Assembly: GCA_963971575.1 (NCBI GenBank)
Contig: OZ020611.1
Span: 201,796,419 to 201,860,418, forward strand
Direction: 5' to 3'
Length of the DNA stretch: 64,000 nucleotides
Source: Liopterus haemorrhoidalis
Lineage: Eukaryota; Arthropoda; Insecta; Coleoptera; Dytiscidae
This document shows, in pieces, positions 10,415 through 21,395 of this stretch (position 1 is the first letter of the stretch; each line of letters starts with the position of its first letter). Under the pieces are notes generated by a model. The model made no database searches. It saw only the letters and a program-made list of their open reading frames with translations, and had not been told where the DNA came from. The translations under genes and the position numbers were made by a program.

Positions 10415-11109
10415 CTTTAGCGGTCGTAACCGATATATGCCGTCCTCTTCTATCTCGCGGGTAATGTTTACATGAAGACGGAGCGTGTTACTGGCACTAG
10501 TTCTGTGCTGTTTTATTGCCATCGCGACAGAGAATTCGAGTTTTTGTTACCAGCCATAAAGTCTTGAGTTTCGAAGTGTGTCACAGACAAAAACTGTGCA
10601 AACACAATGAACAGAAGTGGCTTTTTCTGTATAGTTTTATTAACTCGTATCTCGATCTACTATGAAGTAATTCAACTTGAATAATTATAGCGTCTTGATT
10701 AAAAGTAATTAATTAGATTACGGTATGTTTATGTTGCTTTTATGGAACGTTTCCGAAGTAATATATCGTTGGAATTTCAGTGCGGTTTACGAATTAATTT
10801 ATTTTTAAAAGTCTCTTCTTTCTATTTTAATGGAATCAAATAAAATGGCGGCTACAATATTTATTCTTCTAAATGCTATTATGGAGAAGACAGGGTTGGG
10901 ATATCTATCATGGCTGAATTGCATTTCCTTTTCGATAGGTCAGATCAGGATTGCTACACCTAAACATTGCAACGTATTACTGTTTGATTAAAAAAACTAT
11001 TTGCCAGCGTCTAGCATATGTAACCTGCGTAATGCTTTCGCTGCATTTTCGTAATTAGGTAATATTTGTCATAATGAATGAATATCAGAACTAGGTTAAT
11101 CGGAGGTAT

Positions 11110-11400
11110 AAGTAAATGGATGTCGTACGTAAGCTGGGCAGAGGAACCTAGTCAACTCCTCTACAAGTTCTATTCAACAAGGTGATGAACAAGAGACCGA
11201 CTTCATATCTTGATACACCCGGTGAGCCAAACTGCAGTCACTATGTGAGTAGGAGAAGGCTTCTCCAGGCTCCTCGACTCCCTGATGCGCAACCCCCGCC
11301 TCGGAGATAGGTCCAAGGCAATTCCGGCCAACACGGGGTGGGCTGTAGACTTCCCCAACTCCCATGGATGAATACAATCTAACAATAACATTGTCGTTTT
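11110..11400 (-). other. GC-richer anonymous segment with short open frames
   Basis: This segment is much richer in G and C than its surroundings. It holds two overlapping minus-strand frames of 62 and 67 codons (the longer begins MYSSMGVGEVYSPPRVG). I recognise neither protein. It could be a piece of a retroelement 5' region or of a host gene. Neither frame has a recognisable domain or a credible context. Confidence 0.3.
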
Positions 11401-12060
11401 ATAATTATTTAATAAATTGTATTGTTAAAACCAAGTTGCATTTCCATCTAACCTCCCACGTGACAAAATTCTCTAACATGTTAAGTCATAAACGCTTTTT
11501 AAATGGCTTTTAGAATGCTGAAATGGCGCCCAGGGCAGGAATGAAAACGAAACCAAATGAAAGTGACAACAAAAAAGAGGAATGACCAATTGTAGTGACG
11601 ACCAAAAAAAGATCTCATCCTAAATTGACGCCCCCGTCTATGTCACGCGCCCCTAGAAAACTTCAGATCAAAATAAAAATATCCTATTAGATGGATAAAA
11701 ATTCTGTACAAATTTTGGTGCAAAGATTGTTATCAGTTTTATTTCAGACTGTTGGTTTGTGGAAGAATCGATACGGTTGTGCGCCTCCTTAACACAAAAA
11801 AATCAGCTGTGGCCACCACAGGACCGACCGCCATCACAAAGTATTTGTTTAATTTATGCTGCTTTATCAAAAAATGTCTTAAATAAAAATTGTTAGTTAT
11901 TGCTTTTATAAAAACTTTTGTTAAATAATTTTTTTCGAAATATTTCTTTGTTGTGAAACACTCGTAAAAATCTGAAAACCGACACGAGTAAACTCCCATT
12001 TCTAGTTAACCGATTTTTACCAAAAGTCTATCAACTCGTGCCATTGATATCAAAAGCTTA
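11401..12060. other. No recognised feature
   Basis: AT-rich sequence with chance frames only. Confidence 0.35.
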
Positions 12061-12170
12061 AATATGAAGTTTCATAAAAATCCTTTTAGCCGAATTTACT
12101 CTGCACGGGTACACGGACCGACAGACAGACTGACGGACAGGCAGACAGACAGACAGGCAGACAGACAGAC

Positions 12171-12217
<47 letters not shown>

Positions 12218-12220
12218 AAT
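12060..12220 (-). repeat. GACA/GTCT microsatellite in a degenerate GTCT-core repeat
   Basis: About 100 bases of GACA units (12118-12216), with a few substitutions at the start, follow TTTACTCTGCACGGGTACAC. The orientation matches the inverted copies near 27536 and 27822. The plus-strand open frame through it (repeated TDRQ) is a microsatellite artefact. A G11 tract follows at about 12292. Confidence 0.6.
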
Positions 12221-13229
12221 ATCTCGCTTATTATTTACTTAGCAGAAACGATTATCTTATGTTCAATGTAGATATCAATGGGATTAATATTGGGGGGGGG
12301 GGTTATGGGGAGCGCTACGTATGCACGTCAGCTTGTATTAATTTAGTCATAAAAGCAGCATGAATAATCAATTTTCAAATCATGCTACTCTGTGTTATGG
12401 CAAAACATATTGCCTACGTCACTGATACTTGAATAATGTTAAGAATTGATTTATAAAATAGTCCAATATATTTTCATAACCTTTATATAAATATTTTTAA
12501 ATTTTTGCTTCATTCATACTAAATACATTTGCTACGCCACATTTTTTTCTTTTTAATCATGTATAATATATGTACTAAAATAATTATTTTACCATCAAAA
12601 TTTCAAAATAAGCTCGTTTAAACCTAGATTAAAAAACCAATCAAATTAATTTAAAATAATAGTTGACAATTGTTGGCAAAAAGGTGATATTTCATATTAT
12701 ACAGAGCGTAAATGATTGATGAATGTTTGAATTTCCCGCTCATTAGATTAATTTTATAAGTTGGCGCATATGGTAAAATTTACAATGGCAAATTAATCAG
12801 TCATTGACAATTTATTAATAACATACATTTGCTATTGTATATATGTAACTATTTTTTGCTTTCTAATGAAATAATGTACAAAAGAGGCCATAAATAAAGC
12901 CTTTTCTGATACTAAATACATTAGAAATTGTCAATGTGAGACAACTGTCAATTTCAAATTGTCCGTATCTATGTTTGTGATGAAATGCGTCATGTACAGC
13001 TAGGGTACAAACAGGTAGGGATGAAAATTACAAACACGGTAACGCGCTAAATGCAAATACCTCTAAATCATTAATGAACTCAGTCTTAGAATTAACCAAA
13101 TAAATCTTTTGCATTATATTTATTTTTGTTTTTTTGTTGTGCAATAAAGTTAAATATGACGCAATTACAGGAATATTTTTCTCATAATTTTTTTTTTTTT
13201 TTGACAATCTTCGTCGTATATTTTATGAA

Positions 13230-13440
13230 TATAGTATTCAGCAAATTAATCGTTTATGTGATACATCTCTTTCTAGATTATAAAAATGGTGTTAAACATT
13301 TTCTGATTTTTCTGTAAATATTATATTAATTTAATTTTTGATTTTTTTATTGATCATAATTTTCTAAATATATTTTTCTGTTTCAGGTAAGGATCATATG
13401 ATTTATTGGGGGAGGATAAGAAACTGTAAGTTAGAATTTG
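13230..13440 (+). repeat. Dispersed repeat with splice-like signals, copy 1
   Basis: The segment shares ordered blocks with 44180-44310: ACATCTCT..AGATT..AATGG, AATTTTCTAAATAT, then TTTCTGTTTCAGGTAAGGA, and GGA..A..AACTGTAAGTTAG. The pyrimidine tract with TTTCAG looks like a splice acceptor, and CTGTAAGT about 39 bases on looks like a donor. Whether these signals are used cannot be told here. Confidence 0.55.
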
Positions 13441-13455
13441 CTTGTAATAGATAAG

Positions 13456-14040
13456 ATTTTATTTATTTATTTATTTATTTTACAACCGCCCTACAGGATA
13501 ATAAAGTATCCCAATAACAGAGGGTTGGAACTACCAATACAAAAAATATACAAAAAATTACAACACAAGTAGGAAATTACAGATAAATATAGCTACAAAA
13601 AATATATATGTATCGACATAATAATACAAAAATATAGAAAAATACCATAATATATTAAAATTTATGTACAAGATAAAACAGACGTTATGTAGATGAAAAG
13701 AATTCACCTAAAACTAAGTCAAACTTGACCTAAAACAATATTTAGGTGGTTAAATGGGCAGCTGTAAATATCAACATCAATGTCACGTTCACAATTGTTG
13801 TAGATGCGGCATAGCCTTCTAATGGCAGCCCTGATTTCATAGTTTGCTCTTACAAAACTCAAAATAAAAGTTTGCTTATGCCTACATGGCAGTCTGGGAA
13901 CATTTATATTTACTTGTCCCAGGCTCGAAACATCGTCTAATTTGTTATGGATTAACTTGTATAAATATAAACAAAAGTTTATTTTACGTCTACTTTCAAG
14001 AGTTATAATGTTAAATTTAGTTCGGAATAACTATAGGTTT
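13456..14040 (-). pseudogene. CR1/Jockey-like LINE 3' end with C-terminus of ORF2
   Basis: On the minus strand an open stretch of about 95 codons ends at about 13725. It includes LESRRKINFCLYLYKLIHN, VNINVPRLPCRHKQTF and RRLCRIYNN. That is the C-terminal arginine-rich/FLYKL..N..I..P region found after the RT of RNase-H-less LINEs, and it is similar in layout to the intact ORF at 23601-26081. About 230 bases of 3' UTR follow. The element then ends in TTTA repeats (plus-strand view) at 13460-13481, the expected simple tail. Upstream domains are missing, so the insertion is 5'-truncated. Confidence 0.7.
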
Positions 14041-14403
14041 TAGGATCAAATGATAAATAGAATTTCCGAGTGCAACACCTCACAAATTTTCTCTGACCAA
14101 CTCTTTTCGCAAACATTGTTAGAAAAAACTATAAATAGTTATTTATGCAACAAGTGCATAACGCATTATTTTTTGTTTTTTCACGAATAGTAGGTTTGAT
14201 CGCACGAGCCGTAGGTGGTGCAGCAATCCCATGAGTAAAAAATACACTTTGTGCATGGGTTTCACACAACATTTTTTCTACGACTACTTTCAATTAGAAA
14301 TAATAATTAAAAGTTTATATGCAATACAGTTAATATACATACATTTTTCTATGGCTGTCTCTAATTAACAAAAAAAAAAAAAGAAAAGTTTAATATACAC
14401 AAG

Positions 14404-15075
14404 AGTTACTCATACATCTAAATTAATTTTCAACATAGTCGCCACCAACATTAAGGCATTTGTCGTAGCGGGAAACCTTTTTTTCGTATACCCTCTTCAT
14501 ATCATGTTGTCAATCTTGCACACTGGTTTTCAGCTCCTCATTAGTGCTGAACCACTTCTTTCCCAACCACACTTTCATCCTGGTGTACAAATGGAAATCG
14601 CTTGGTGCCAAATCAGGGCAGTAGGGCGGTTGGCCAAATATCTCTCATCCGAAATTCTTGAGCAGTTCATTTTTTTTGTGCTGTGGTATGAGAGCGTGCG
14701 TTGTCATGAAAAAGGACAATGCCAGATGACCACATGTCACTTCTGTTTTTCTCTATTGCTCTCCGTAGAGTGTTCAGAAATTGTGAAATGTCGGCACTCG
14801 CGAATCACTTTGTTCACTTTTTCGACAATGTCATCTGTTCCTTCCCTGACCCCCTTTATCATGGACATCAGTTTGTCCTTCCAGAGAACGCCTACATCAT
14901 TTTCGCACTACACTATCACTCATAATGTTTCCCCCATACACAACACACAATTCTCGATGAATTTCTACCGCATTGCTCCCTTTTGCTTGTAGAAACCGCA
15001 TCACAGAGCGATTCTCGCATGCAGCGGTATCTTCGATTTTAGTAGCCGTGATAAAACAATACTCACATCAAAACT
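14404..15075 (-). pseudogene. mariner-like transposase, internally deleted and broken
   Basis: Reading down the minus strand from about 15060, the N-terminal DNA-binding region is legible: ACENRSVMRFLQAKG, VEIHRELCVVYGGN, DDIVEKVNKVIREC. It jumps directly to the central motif GIVLFHDNARSHTTAQ (second catalytic Asp). It then runs through GTKRFPFVHQDESVVGKKWF to the conserved end KVSRYDKCLNVGGDYVEN at 14405. The HTH-to-DDE linker and the first catalytic Asp are deleted, the PYSPDLAPSDF region is damaged, and several stops are present. No clear TIR pair was found. The family is mariner (DD34D type) by its HDNARSH and YDKC..GGDYVE motifs. Confidence 0.7.
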
Positions 15076-15352
15076 AGGGCAGGTAATGGTCAAACCAGTT
15101 GGGAGGTACTGACAGATAGATTGCTAAACACTACTGCGCCAACGCCGCTTAGCAATGACAACTGAGTCTTCACTGATAACCTAACAAAACTTGGCCCTCG
15201 TACATGGGTTTTCCGCTTTTCTTTTCAAAATGTAAAATTTTAAAATTTTATTTCTTACAATGGTGATCATTTGGTAAATTAGATGACTCTTTATTATATT
15301 TCCATGGCCTCAAGTGTTCATGAAATTTGACTTTAAAATTACGTTTGCCAAC

Positions 15353-15605
15353 GGAGTGGCCGAGCGCATTAAGTCGTGCGGTTTTAGACTGTTAGAAACA
15401 GGCGTAAATGGGCGGCCGGTGGTTCGAGCCTGCTTCGTTGGTGATATTATTCGGGCGAGAATAATATGTTGATATTACTTTCATTTTCACAATCATTCAC
15501 CCCTCATCCAGGTGTAGGAGCTCGCCCCCTGGCATCGGCGATTAGCCGCGTTGTAGAAATAAAGGCCGATGTAAAATAAATAATATAATAATAATAATAA
15601 TAATA
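15353..15605 (+). repeat. tRNA-Leu/Ser-like SINE with (TAA)n tail
   Basis: The head GGAGTGGCCGAGCGCATTAA is the 5' half of a class II tRNA with its A box. GGTGGTTCGAGCCTGCTTC carries the B box about 60 bases later, which is the spacing of a long-variable-arm tRNA. A body of about 120 bases follows, then AATAAAGGCCGATGTAAAAT and a TAA-repeat tail. The acceptor stem does not close and there is a long unrelated body, so this is a SINE, not a functional tRNA gene. Confidence 0.8.
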
Positions 15606-15634
15606 AAATTACGTTTTATTTGCCCTATGTAATA

Positions 15635-15800
15635 CGCATTACAATCATTACATAAGAGTTTATAAATTCCTGAATGAGAAGTATTTTCTTTCTGACTTAG
15701 TTTGTTGTTTTGAGTGTAAATTTGTTGATAACAAACTATTTCAAAAAAAAATACTTCTCATTCAGGAATTTACAAAATCCAGTGTAATTATTGTGATGCA
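15635..15800. mobile_element. 165-bp hairpin MITE
   Basis: Two arms of about 70 bases are reverse complements, with a perfect 24-base core containing TTCCTGAATGAGAAGTATTT and its inverse at about 15750-15775. The arms diverge by a few substitutions toward the outside (GCATTACAATCATTACA versus GCATCACAATAATTACA). No clear target duplication is visible. It is a fold-back MITE of unknown superfamily. Confidence 0.7.
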
Positions 15801-17735
15801 TCTATCAATATACATACCTTATGCTGGTTTTAATTCTAGGCTTTCAGATAGCATTTAAAAAAAAAAAAAAACAAATCAATATTAATCGCAACCTTTGGAT
15901 TCAGTATTTTTACAAAATGAAATATTGAATCACAAAACAGTATTATGAGTTTATTCGTTATATACATGCAACCTCAACAGCCACTCAACAGATCGCTGCT
16001 CTTCACATTCAAGTACGCCAGTTTTTGTTTTGAAATTCGCAGTAATTAGTAACGTTGTACTAAATGCCTATCTTCCCAATTATACTGCGGCAGTCATGTT
16101 ACTATTATTCAACTCGTAATATTTGTTGGCGTATTCACAAAAACCACTTATTGCTATTCAATTATATTTCAATTGTTTTTGGATTTTATAGTCGCTGCAC
16201 GTATGTAAATGGATTTTAGAAATGAATATATGCTGTAGTAATAGTAAAGTATCTTCATGCCAAGCTGGGTCATAAGGTCCAGGATTCGAATTCTGTGTAG
16301 AGCATGGATGCCTGCAGGGCCATCGCTGACATTTAAAGCCACGTTCAGTCAAAACGCGCCGCGCTCGCAGAACTGCGATTATCTGCGCGAAAGATCCATG
16401 CCTGTCGTATTTGAACGACAAAATGTTCACCATGGCGCTGGTTTGTGCAACTATTACGATATCGATAATACTTGATGTCAGTACTTACAACTGTTTTCCG
16501 CGTGTTTCTGCAGACCACGCATGTTTCTGCGTGGTCTGTTTGGACGAGAACCGTAACATACGGTAAATTTGCGCGTAACGTGCGCAAACTGAAACGTAGA
16601 TGAACACAATTGAATCATAATCGACAATGTGACAACAAATTTTCAACAAACGCAGTACCGCGCGATTGCATCTTTTATGGCTCAGTATTACGCAGCACGG
16701 CGTGGTTGGTATATATTTAATTTTAATATTTCTATATAGCGCACGCCTATCTTATGCCACGAATGTATAAACGCGCATGATCAAAATGACAGGGAATTTT
16801 ATTTTTATAAAAACATTACCAACAGAAGGAAATGAAAATGTTTACTCTAAAATACAAACATTGATTAAAATCTGTTTTCTAAAATATCAAGTTCATAGGT
16901 TATAACTGTTGAATAATTATTAAAAAACAAAACATTTCAAATTGTATTTATTTGTTAATAATTCCTTTTAGTCGTTAGTATAATCTGATGCACGCATGTA
17001 ACGCATTAAGTGTCAAAGGAGATTTATTTCCATGTGACGAAGAAGTGTTTTTGTCTATGATGAGCAATATAAAAGTACTAAATGTATGGTGTTATCTGGA
17101 CGTCGCCTAAGATTGCTATGCTGTAGCCTATGCTACTGTCTGTCGCCGACAGAGTTCTCGTGTACTGGTTGATTTTCTTCCTCAAAGAAAAATTTTGCTT
17201 TACGTTTGAATGTTTGTATTTTGCTTTAACATACTTAACATATATCTGAAATATTATATTATCCTGTTGAGAACTCTCTGTCATCGCCCACACATCTGTT
17301 TTTGGAACAGATTTTTTTTTATCGAATTCAATCTTAACTTACTTAATATTTTGTAATCGTCCATTCACTTGTGTTCTTTTATTCTGACGTTTATAGTTAT
17401 GTTTAGTTAAGTAAAATGTGCTGCTATTGGCGCTAAAGCCGTAGATGATCTGGGACAAAAATGTTAACCAAAATCTTAAGAATGTATTTAGACGCATACA
17501 ACAGTAAAACAAAGAAGAGCAGTAGAAAGACGAAGAGAAGTTGTTACACAGAGATATTTCGACTAGAATAATACCCGCATTGAAAGATATAAAGCGCCAC
17601 TGATAGTTTTCGAAATTGCAATTTTGAGACTCGTATTGTTTTTCTGAATTGATATACATATAGTACTCTTTTCAGAAAAAGTGAATTCTGATAGAATCGA
17701 TCCCATGAATTTTTTTTTTAAGATTGGAGAAATGA
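15801..17735. other. No supported gene; small hairpins
   Basis: An 11-bp perfect stem (CAGACCACGCA / TGCGTGGTCTG) lies at 16511-16538. The stretch 16240-16740 is richer in CpG than its surroundings, with GGATTCGAATTC as a possible weak B box. Short overlapping frames on both strands have no recognisable domain. Confidence 0.35.
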
Positions 17736-17739
17736 TTTT

Positions 17740-18130
17740 CACATAGCGAGCCAAAATATCCTTATTTTTCCGGGGCGTATTCTTCCTTCGTATTCCTAGT
17801 TTAATATTACTTAGGAAACGGTATTTGTGCTTGTTCCACATCACGTGACCAATATATATTTGCTTTCTTTTCTTTATAATTTGGCTTATCTCAGGTTGGC
17901 AACTCCGGATGACTTCATAGTTGCTAACACGATTGATCCTAGTGATTTTCCGTATACGTGTGTAGATCCACTTTTCCAAGGTTTGATCTTTTTTAGTAGC
18001 TTCTGTCATGACAGTCTTCTACACCGTTGAGGAGTGTGGAAAAGATAAAACGTTTTGCTAGGTGTCTCTTGATATTTACACTTAGATCTCGGAGCACAAT
18101 AACTATGTCATTATGATGAATATCTGTATG
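17740..18130 (-). pseudogene. RTE-like LINE C-terminal fragment
   Basis: The minus strand reads RDLSVNIKRHLAKRFIFSTL, then after a frameshift TEATKKDQTLEKWIYTRIRK, INRVSNYEVIR and IIKKRKQIYIGHVMW. These correspond to the post-RT region of insect RTE-like LINEs (RDL....R..L.KC.VFS.LLYG.E.WTL..A...LE.WIYRRI...I.RV.N.EVLR..IK.RK..Y.GH). The frameshift lies near 18005. The RT core and 3' end are absent. Its layout matches the fragment at 8590-9367, but the wording is clearly a different subfamily. Confidence 0.7.
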
Positions 18131-18139
18131 ATACATCCA

Positions 18140-18878
18140 GTCAACCTTTTAGTTTCTATCGAATGGTACCAGTTTTAGTTCTTGGTGCATCCGAAGTTCG
18201 TAATTTTTACCGCTCTCTCGATAGGGTGATTGTTGGTTGGGAGTGCTCCTTGTTATAGTGTATTTTTGCCTGTAACCATATATGTATTTTGGGCGTTTAT
18301 TCTAGGTCTCATTTTTTATCGGCATGCATTACTCGGTCGATAAGTACTTATAGTTCTCCCAGGTCATCTGCCAGTAGCGCTAATAATAATTAACAGCAGA
18401 CAAAACACAGTGTACACTATTGGAGACAATCACTGTACACCGTTTAATTTCTTTCTATTTCATATCGATTTCGTTTTCACTCGCCTAAGTACCGTTCTAA
18501 GTGTAAATATCCTCATTTATTTTTAAAAGGTTTTTTTGTAACGTTCTTTTTGCAAGTTTATTGTTCAAGGAGTACTCCTGGGAAATAACCCAGAACTCCT
18601 GAATTAAAGAACTCAAGGTACTGTTACATGACTATAAAATGCATATTTTTCCCTATGAAAAAATTTTAGTTTAAATATGGTAGAACTTTTTTTGAGATAA
18701 AATTTTTTGCTCATATAGACGTCGCTATTGTCATATTTGGGAGAGTGACATCACTACCATTTGCCCAGGGACCTTTTTCTCAATATTCGTGAACAAATTT
18801 TGTTTAAACATCTCTTCTCATATTCTTGAGTGGTGCTATACATATGTGCTGGAACCTATATAGAAACCTATATAGTAT
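18140..18878. other. No recognised feature
   Basis: I see no long frame or terminal repeat. A short imperfect GGAGTACTCC palindrome lies near 18570. Confidence 0.35.
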
Positions 18879-19615
18879 AAAAAATTTGAGAAATTTGAAA
18901 TAAAAAATAAAACACCTGGTGTACGTTCCACTTAATATATTGTAATATATCGATACATGTATTTCGGCCATTTTCAAAGAGGAAATACATGTATCAATAT
19001 TATTATATATGTATGTACAGTCTGTTCCAAACGGTTAAGCGGAACTAAATGGGAATTTAGTTCTTTTAAGTTGTCACGAGAAGGGACCTTGCTAGGGTTA
19101 TTTAATTTTTCACGTTGGGATGTCAAAATTTAAAATTCCAACAATGAAACCATGGAAACGAATGACATATGTCAAAATTAAATATTTTTTTTTTATATTT
19201 TAATGACAAAAAAATAAATAAATGGGAAATTTGAAGAAATGACACAAAAAAACAAAATATAAAGAAAATGACATTTAAAAATTATATTAACCCTAACCAA
19301 AAAATGGTTATTGTAAGTATGATTTACAAAGCTTAAACAAAACGGCCGAAAAACGCGATTTAAACGATGAAAGTAACTAGATTGCAAAATCTAGTTCTGC
19401 TTAACCGTCTGGAACAGACTGTAAATGCCATGGATGCTTTTGTAGTCAAGCAATTGCATACTTGTTTATAAAATACAATCAATTATTATTTTGCATGTCA
19501 AATAATGTGTTTAATTGAATGCCCCCAAATACATTACAAATTAATATATTACAATATATTAAGTGGGGCGTACACCAAGTGTTCTATTTTTTATTTCAAA
19601 TTTCCCTAATTTTTT
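18879..19615. mobile_element. TIR element (MITE) with about 70-bp arms
   Basis: The left arm, about 18879-18952, contains GAAATTTGAAATAAAAAATA and TTAATATATTGTAATATAT. The right arm, about 19536-19615, is its inverse with roughly one mismatch in ten. A GTACGTTCCACTTAATATA block and its inverse in AAGTGGGGCGTAC are shared. Most of the interior is taken up by a second, TA-flanked MITE at 19018-19421, which inserted later. Confidence 0.7.
19018..19421. mobile_element. 404-bp Tc1/mariner-type MITE, TA target duplication
   Basis: The ends CAGTCTGTTCCAAACGGTTA and the inverse of CAGTCTGTTCCAGACGGTTA form the TIR, with one mismatch in 20. TA stands at 19016-19017 and 19422-19423. The subterminal blocks GCGGAACTA and GCAGAACTAGATTTTGCAAT are also shared. 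No transposase is encoded. Relatives with the same end words lie at 49300-49510 and 51909-52089. Confidence 0.8.
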
Positions 19616-20129
19616 CAACATATTCCATCGAGAGGCAACAGCTACATCAATCAATTCTACTATAATATGTCATTTGTATGTCTGGCTGTACATTAGATTT
19701 TGCGACGAAACAGTTGAAGCTAGGGAGTTGAAATTTGGCATGCAAATACCTGCATATAAGAAAATAATTTCGACAAAAACAGAATATTACAAAAATATGT
19801 ATTGAGTTCGTAGAAATATGTTCCTTGTTCGTATATTGATCATTTGATTAATCGAAATGTTATAATCGATTTTGGATTAATTTGGTAGAAAATAATCGAT
19901 TATAAAATAAAAAAAGAACATATACACTGGCTGACAAGAAAATGGGACTGTCTTAATGTTGTATTTGAAAAGCTGATTAAAATTATTTAACCATTTTAAT
20001 AGAAAATTATAAGTAACTAGCATACCCGTTGCCAACAACGTTGGCAAACTGATATCGAATAAAAATCAATGTAAGCAGGAATCAATTATTAAAATTTGCA
20101 TGATTCTGCGTATATTAACAAAACAAAAA

Positions 20130-20440
20130 TGTTTCCTGATTATACCTAGGAAATCCTAAACAGCAACTCAATGCGTGTCGTTTAAAAATTAGTATCGGGC
20201 TAGATACGGCCCGCGGGCTATATGTTGGACATCAAGGGTATAGCTGTTTCTGATTATACCTAGGAAATCCTAAACAGCAGTTCAATGCGTGTCGTTTAAA
20301 AAATTGTATCGGGCCAGATACGGCCCGTGGGCCATATGTTGGACATCAATGGTATAGCTGTTTCTGATTATACCTAGGAAATCTTAAAAAGCCGCTCAAT
20401 GCGTGTCGTTTAAAAATTAGTATTGGTCACAACATTCTTT
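20130..20440. repeat. Tandem repeat of about 115-bp unit (2.7 copies)
   Basis: Units start at 20130, 20245 and 20359 with TGTTTC(C)TGATTATACC and differ by a few substitutions. Each full unit contains GATACGGCCC then GGGCCATATGTTGGACATC, which read inverted resemble the GTCCAAC...GGCCCGCGGGCC ends of hAT elements (compare 38037-38663). The third copy is cut short after CGTTTAAAAATTAGTAT. Confidence 0.85.
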
Positions 20441-20463
20441 GATTAAGCTAAGGTACTGACTAG

Positions 20464-20660
20464 GTGATGTTCTATGGTACTGACGACAGAGCTCTGCTCT
20501 CGGTAATCGAGCTGCTGTCGGAGTACGTCGGTCCCCACCCCTCAGTTCGTGACCCACCGCATACCTCTAGACCCGCTAGCACCCAGGAACTTAGCGTTAC
20601 GGTCCGACACACAGGAATTAGGGCTGTTATATATAATAGGAGGTAATACAATGTCGGCAT
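20464..20660. other. GC-richer anonymous segment
   Basis: A GC-rich block immediately follows the tandem repeat. It contains CAGAGCTCTG and CGACAG...CTGTCGG inverted words and 60-64 codon frames on both strands without a recognisable domain. I cannot assign it. Confidence 0.25.
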
Positions 20661-20867
20661 AAACAAATATTTATTGTTGCTAATTAAACAGGCTGTAACA
20701 ATAAATAATGCCCGTTTGAACGAAGACTATATAATATCGCATATTAAGTACGTAAGTCATTGTTAAAATAAAATTTTGCCATTATAATGGCAATGATGGG
20801 TAACTATAGTTACCCATCTTGGAGAGTTTTGAACTGCTACAAGTCTTTTTTGTGCAATAAAATTAAA

Positions 20868-21265
20868 ATGTGGCCAGAAGATGTTGAACGTGCTGCGCCA
20901 TTATGTGAAGATGGCCGCAGTATTGGAATATCGCTGTTGTTATGGATGTAGCTAAAAACTCAATTAATTACGCGTTGAAGCGTCATCAGCGAACAGCATC
21001 CACGAAGCACAAGCGCTCGACTGATTTCTTACCCTGATTGTTCTTCGCGATCGTGACTAGTCCTTAACTTTTCTCGCACATCGTTCCGAAGAAGTACGAA
21101 TTTTGGGAATTTCATCACGAACTGTCCAAAGACGACTGAGGAAACAAGGGCTTGTATCCAGAGGACCTGTAACTTGCCAGGCTTTTCTCGCTAATTATCG
21201 ATTTGGAAAATTGAGTTTCGCTCGTGTGCATTTGAATTTACTGGACGCAAACTACAGCAGTATAT
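20868..21265 (+). pseudogene. Tc1-like transposase N-terminal remnant
   Basis: The frame opens at the ATG at 20868 as MWPEDVERAAPLCEDGRSIG, the paired-domain-like helix start of Tc1 transposases. A second legible piece is EEVRILGISSRTVQRRLRKQ, then GLVSRGPVT, FLANYRFGKLSFARVHLN. These match the second HTH and the RLRFA..HL linker that precedes the DDE domain. Stops and frameshifts lie between them. The DDE catalytic domain is missing and the sequence then changes at about 21270. TIRs were not found; a short palindrome (GGGTAACTATAGTTACCC) lies just upstream at about 20799. Confidence 0.65.
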
Positions 21266-21395
21266 TGTGAAGAAATGAGTAGCGGTTGAGTTTAATTCCA
21301 GATAGGCGAGACCGAGTGTTCTGAAGGTCTAATAATCAAGGGACTTTATTGAAAAAAAGAGAGCAAAGTCATCTACCGACCAGTGTTTCAACAAT

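Noticed and set aside
12064..12363. 99-codon frame with TDRQ repeats
   Set aside because: Caused by the GACA microsatellite; no domain outside it.
14504..14992. 162-codon plus-strand frame
   Set aside because: It is antisense to the broken mariner transposase, whose motifs (HDNARSH, YDKCLNVGGDYVE) read clearly on the minus strand.
15353..15440. Functional tRNA-Leu or tRNA-Ser gene
   Set aside because: A and B boxes are present, but the acceptor stem does not pair and a long body with AATAAA and a TAA tail follows; it is a SINE.
17563..18009. 148-codon minus-strand frame as a host gene
   Set aside because: Its N-terminal half matches the post-RT region of RTE-like LINEs and the rest is low-complexity read-through.
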